Source: Persicitalea sp964500445 (lineage in GTDB: Bacteria > Bacteroidota > Bacteroidia > Cytophagales > Spirosomataceae). Taken from it: a DNA stretch of 64,000 nucleotides. The notes beneath the pieces are model-generated. The model made no database searches. It worked only from the letters and a program-made list of their open reading frames with translations, and was not told where the DNA came from. The position numbers and the translations under genes were made by a program. Below are positions 61,436-64,000 of the stretch, in pieces; the first letter of the stretch is position 1; each line of letters starts with the position of its first letter. Location of the stretch: assembly GCA_964500445.1 (NCBI GenBank), contig CAZCOG010000001.1, forward strand, positions 62,001 to 126,000. Reading direction: 5' to 3'.

Positions 61436-62548
61436 TTAAAAATCCGGTACTTGGATAATCTCGCCGCCTTTCATCGCCGACTCGTGGGCCAGGATACCGA
61501 CGCTTGTCCAGTTTGCCGACTGCGCCGCGTTAGGAAATGGGTCGCGGTCTTCGGTTAGGGCCGAAACGAACTCGTGAACCAGGTGCGGATGTGAGCCACC
61601 GTGGCCACCGCCCTGCACGAAAGAAAGGTGGGCCTTGTCACCCGCATCGTAAACTCCCCGGCCCGTAAATGACTGGATTTCTTCGGGCAATAGGTGCGCG
61701 TAGTCTGGCGTTTCGACGCGCTCAGGAATTTCGGGTTCGGGTTTCTTGGCGGTATGAATCACCGGATGCTCTCCCTCGATAAGCGGCCACTCGAACGATT
61801 TCTTGCTGCCATATACCTCAAAACTCTCGCGGTACTGCCGCGCGGTGTCGAACAATGAGCGGTAGACATAGGCCGACAGGTCGCTATCCCTGAACTTGAT
61901 GTGCGCCGACTCGACGGCAAAGGGCGAGTTGTGAATTTTGACCAAATCTTCGCTGATCGTGCCCGAGCCAAAGCAGGAAACGTATTCGGCCTCTAACTTT
62001 AAAAGTCCCGCCACCGGTCCGACGCAGTGCGTGGCATAGTGCATCGGCGGTAGCCCCGGCCAATAATCAGGCCATCCTTCCATGTCCTGCTGGTGGCTGG
62101 CTTTCAGAAACTGTACTTTGCCCAGTTCGCCTTTCTCGTAGAGTTCTTTAACAAACAAGAATTCGCGGGCGTACACCACCGTTTCCATCATCATGTACTT
62201 GAGGCCCGTTTCGCGGCAAACTTTCACGATCTCGGCGCAATCCTCCACCGAAGTAGCCATGGGCACGGTGCAGGCTACGTGCTTTCCGGCGCGCAGCGCC
62301 TTCAAGGTTTGCTCAGCGTGATTGGGAATAGGTGAATTGATGTGGACGGCATCTACTTCGGGGTCAGCCAGCAGGTCATCGTAGCTAGTGTAGCGTTTTT
62401 CGACCCCAAACTCATCGCCCACGGCGTCGAGTTTGGCTTGGGTACGCTGGCAAATGGCGTACATATTGGCGGCAGGATGCCGCTGGTAAATGGGAATGAA
62501 CTCGGCCCCGAAACCCAGGCCGACGATGGCGACGTTGATTTTTTTCAT
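61436..62548 (-). CDS. Gfo/Idh/MocA family oxidoreductase
   Basis: A 370-residue NAD(P)-dependent oxidoreductase acting on a sugar or derivative. Start at 62548 (MKKINVAIVGLGFGAEF) so that the Rossmann motif GLGFGAEF is at the N-terminus; the ATG 16 codons upstream adds no recognisable sequence. VDAVHINSPIPNHAEQTLKALRAGKHVACTVPMA is the typical second part of the fold; the family's EKP is here TVP, so the usual lysine of the EKP motif is missing, which is worth noting for catalysis. The C-terminal substrate domain contains GGGHGGSHPHLVHEFV, a pattern of the glycosidase-like or dehydrogenase sub-branches. No signal peptide. Substrate not predictable. Confidence 0.88.
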   Translation of the reverse strand: MKKINVAIVGLGFGAEFIPIYQRHPAANMYAICQRTQAKLDAVGDEFGVEKRYTSYDDLLADPEVDAVHINSPIPNHAEQTLKALRAGKHVACTVPMATSVEDCAEIVKVCRETGLKYMMMETVVYAREFLFVKELYEKGELGKVQFLKASHQQDMEGWPDYWPGLPPMHYATHCVGPVAGLLKLEAEYVSCFGSGTISEDLVKIHNSPFAVESAHIKFRDSDLSAYVYRSLFDTARQYRESFEVYGSKKSFEWPLIEGEHPVIHTAKKPEPEIPERVETPDYAHLLPEEIQSFTGRGVYDAGDKAHLSFVQGGGHGGSHPHLVHEFVSALTEDRDPFPNAAQSANWTSVGILAHESAMKGGEIIQVPDF

Positions 62549-62596
62549 AGTCCTGTAAAAAGCTTTGCTAAGGAAAAACTTACTATTGAATAGCAC

Positions 62597-62632
62597 AAAA
62601 AAAGGCGATTCTCACCAGAGAACCGCCCTTTC
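62597..62632 (-). terminator. Terminator after the DUF1573 gene
   Basis: On the minus strand AAAGGGCGGTTCTC pairs imperfectly with GAGAATCGCCTTT (loop about 4 nt) and runs into TTTTTTTG. It is 19 bp past the DUF1573 stop codon and just before the oxidoreductase start. Confidence 0.75.
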
Positions 62633-62650
62633 TATCAAAAACACTTATTT

Positions 62651-63055
62651 TTATTTTTCCGAAGAAGGCTTGGAAGCGGCTCCTTTCTCTACGACTTCAC
62701 CTTTCAGAAAGAGCGTCAGGCTGGGTGACTCGGCGTTGCTGAAAACCGTGATAGACTTATTGAAAGTACCCATCGCAGCGGCGTTGTAGGTAGCCTTGAT
62801 GCTACCCGTCTGCTTGGGCAGGACAGGATCTTTGGTCCAGCTTGGAGTCGTGCAGCCACAAGATGCGCTTACATTGGAGATAACGATCGGCTCAGTACCC
62901 GTGTTGGTAAACACGAATTCCTGCGTGACAGGCTTGCCCTGCTCCACTTTACCAAAGTTATGGGTTTCCTCTTTAAACTTCATGACGCCCTTCTGAGCGA
63001 AGCTCATGGAAGTGACGGCTAACAAGACGACGACTACTGAAAAAAACTTTTTCAT
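62651..63055 (-). CDS. DUF1573 domain exported protein
   Basis: A 134-residue periplasmic or lipid-free exported protein. Signal peptide 1-20 (MKKFFSVVVVLLAVTSMSFA). The remainder is one DUF1573 immunoglobulin-like domain: FKEETHNFGKVEQGKPVTQEF, FTNTGTEPIVISNVSASCGCTTPSW, then GSIKATYNAAAMGTFNKSITVFSN. The SCGCT cysteine pair is characteristic. The C-terminal EKGAASKPSSEK tail is low complexity. The family is widespread in Bacteroidota and its function is not established. Divergent from the E1 dehydrogenase gene, with 220 bp between starts. Confidence 0.9.
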   Translation of the reverse strand: MKKFFSVVVVLLAVTSMSFAQKGVMKFKEETHNFGKVEQGKPVTQEFVFTNTGTEPIVISNVSASCGCTTPSWTKDPVLPKQTGSIKATYNAAAMGTFNKSITVFSNAESPSLTLFLKGEVVEKGAASKPSSEK

Positions 63056-63205
63056 GTTGCTTGAAAATTTTAATTATTAAGAATTGGTTTGTTACGTAAG
63101 TTACGGATTCAGAAGCAAAAGCTTTGCCAAATAATTCCCTGGACGGGACTTTTCCAACAAAGTAACACAGGAAATCGTTTTTTTGAAAGGATATTTTTTA
63201 TTTTA

Positions 63206-63239
63206 ATTTTGACCCAAATCGTTAAAAAACGTATCTTAA
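63206..63239 (+). promoter_or_regulatory. Candidate promoter for the E1 dehydrogenase gene
   Basis: ATTTTG (63206-63211) and TATCTTAA (63232-63239) with a 20-bp spacer, close to the Bacteroidetes -33/-7 pattern; the start codon is 36 bp downstream. Confidence 0.42.
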
Positions 63240-63275
63240 CCCCACAATCTTCGCACCGCCCCTTTTGCAATTCCT

Positions 63276-64000
63276 ATGCTCCTAAACGAAACCTTGCCGG
63301 AAAATAGTCTCTTCACTGTCGAGAAAGTGCTGACCGACTACCGTTTGGCCTGCGAAAGCCGGGCGGTGAGCCTGCTGGGACGAAAGGATGCCATGGGAGG
63401 AAGAGCAAAATTCGGTATTTTCGGGGATGGGAAGGAAGTTGCGCAACTGGCCCTGGCGGGCGCATTTCGCCGGGGTGATTTCCGCTCGGGCTACTACCGC
63501 GACCAGACTATCGAGGCCGCCTTGGGTAATCTTAGCTGGCAGCAGTTTTTCGCCCAGCTCTACGCCCACCCCGATCTGGCCCACGAACCCCACACGGGTG
63601 GGCGGTCCATGAACGGCCACTACGCCACCCGCTGGCTCGATGCCGAAGGGCATTGGCTGGATCAAACGAAGCTCTATAATTCCGTCTGCGATATCTCTCC
63701 CACCGCTGGGCAAATCCCGCGTTCGTTGGGGTTGGCGTATGCCTCGAAGCTGTACAGACACAATAAGGATATTCAATACCTCGACGCTTTTTCGCATCAA
63801 GGCAATGAGATCGTGTTTGCCACCATCGGTGATGCCTCTACTTCACAGGGGATGTTCTGGGAAACCATGAATGCCGCCGGAGTACTACAGGTACCATTGC
63901 TAATGTCGATCTGGGATGATGGTTACGGCATTTCGGTTCCTGTCGAGTACCAAACTACCAAGGCCAGCATTTCCAAAGCCCTGGCCGGCCTGCAACGTAA
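63276..64000 (+). CDS. 2-oxoacid dehydrogenase E1 component, alpha part (cut by window end)
   Basis: The first 241 codons of a thiamine-diphosphate enzyme, open to the window edge. It begins MLLNETLPENSLFTVEKVLTDY and proceeds through GIFGDGKEVAQLALAGAFRRGDF, SGYYRDQTIEAAL, GGRSMNGHYATRWLD and the TDP-binding motif FATIGDASTSQGMFWETMNAAGV, followed by PLLMSIWDDGYGISVP. This fits the E1-alpha half of branched-chain 2-oxoacid or pyruvate dehydrogenases; in Bacteroidota alpha and beta are often fused in one protein of about 800 residues, which cannot be seen here. It would decarboxylate a 2-oxoacid and load the acyl group onto E2. Confidence 0.88.
   Translation, partial: MLLNETLPENSLFTVEKVLTDYRLACESRAVSLLGRKDAMGGRAKFGIFGDGKEVAQLALAGAFRRGDFRSGYYRDQTIEAALGNLSWQQFFAQLYAHPDLAHEPHTGGRSMNGHYATRWLDAEGHWLDQTKLYNSVCDISPTAGQIPRSLGLAYASKLYRHNKDIQYLDAFSHQGNEIVFATIGDASTSQGMFWETMNAAGVLQVPLLMSIWDDGYGISVPVEYQTTKASISKALAGLQR

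Overview
The window looks like a chromosomal segment from a Bacteroidota bacterium, most likely order Cytophagales (Spirosoma/Dyadobacter-like). This rests on a secreted protein with a type IX secretion (T9SS) C-terminal domain, Bacteroidetes-style -7 boxes, an ECF sigma factor of the Bacteroides type, DUF349, DUF1573 and TlpA-like proteins, two GH29 fucosidases, and many long FtsX/MacB-type permeases. Genes are dense on both strands. I see no rRNA, tRNA, CRISPR array, IS element or phage gene. Assignments are from reading sequence, not from searches.

Layout. 0-12 kb is housekeeping and membrane functions: a prolyl oligopeptidase, a secreted protein of unknown role, an SDR oxidoreductase, a sodium/sugar-type SSS symporter, a PLDc_N-type membrane peptide, a DUF1456 protein, an M16 protease and a FUSC-family membrane protein. 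12-24.5 kb is carbohydrate-oriented: two consecutive GH29 fucosidases, L-aspartate oxidase (nadB), a T9SS cargo protein, then uronate genes uxuA-uxaC read leftward behind an ECF sigma factor, with a divergent LacI-family regulator, and a DUF349 protein. 24.5-35.4 kb is mixed: EttA, a thioredoxin-fold lipid/secreted protein without CxxC, a fused FAD/Fe-S dehydrogenase of the D-lactate/2-hydroxyacid type, a solitary McrB-like AAA ATPase without McrC, an outer-membrane barrel and a GAF protein. 61.4-64 kb has a Gfo/Idh/MocA oxidoreductase, a DUF1573 protein and the start of a 2-oxoacid dehydrogenase E1.

The striking part is 35.5-61.4 kb: ten full-length paralogous MacB/FtsX-type ABC permeases of about 800 residues, one leftward and nine rightward, interrupted only by one 96-residue unknown protein. 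No transport ATPase, periplasmic adaptor or outer-membrane channel lies with them. All end in the same motif, NPV(K/E)SLRSE; the first five have K and the last five E.

Reading the gaps shows a shared regulatory grammar. The three control regions serving four of these genes carry a pair of 18-bp dyads (consensus close to TGTCCGATATCGGACA) with centres 20-21 bp apart. Each is followed by a sigma-54-like element (TTGGCAC-type -24, aberrant TTTTCC -12). The distance from nearest dyad centre to the -24 GG is 62.5 bp in three cases and 51.5 bp in the fourth, one helical turn shorter. The first control region is divergent and mirror-symmetric. I infer a regulon controlled by an NtrC-type activator encoded elsewhere, with four transcription units: the leftward gene, the 38249 gene, the 40840-53547 run and the 53806-61365 run. 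Several dispersed inverted repeats and period-7/8 repeats are also recorded.
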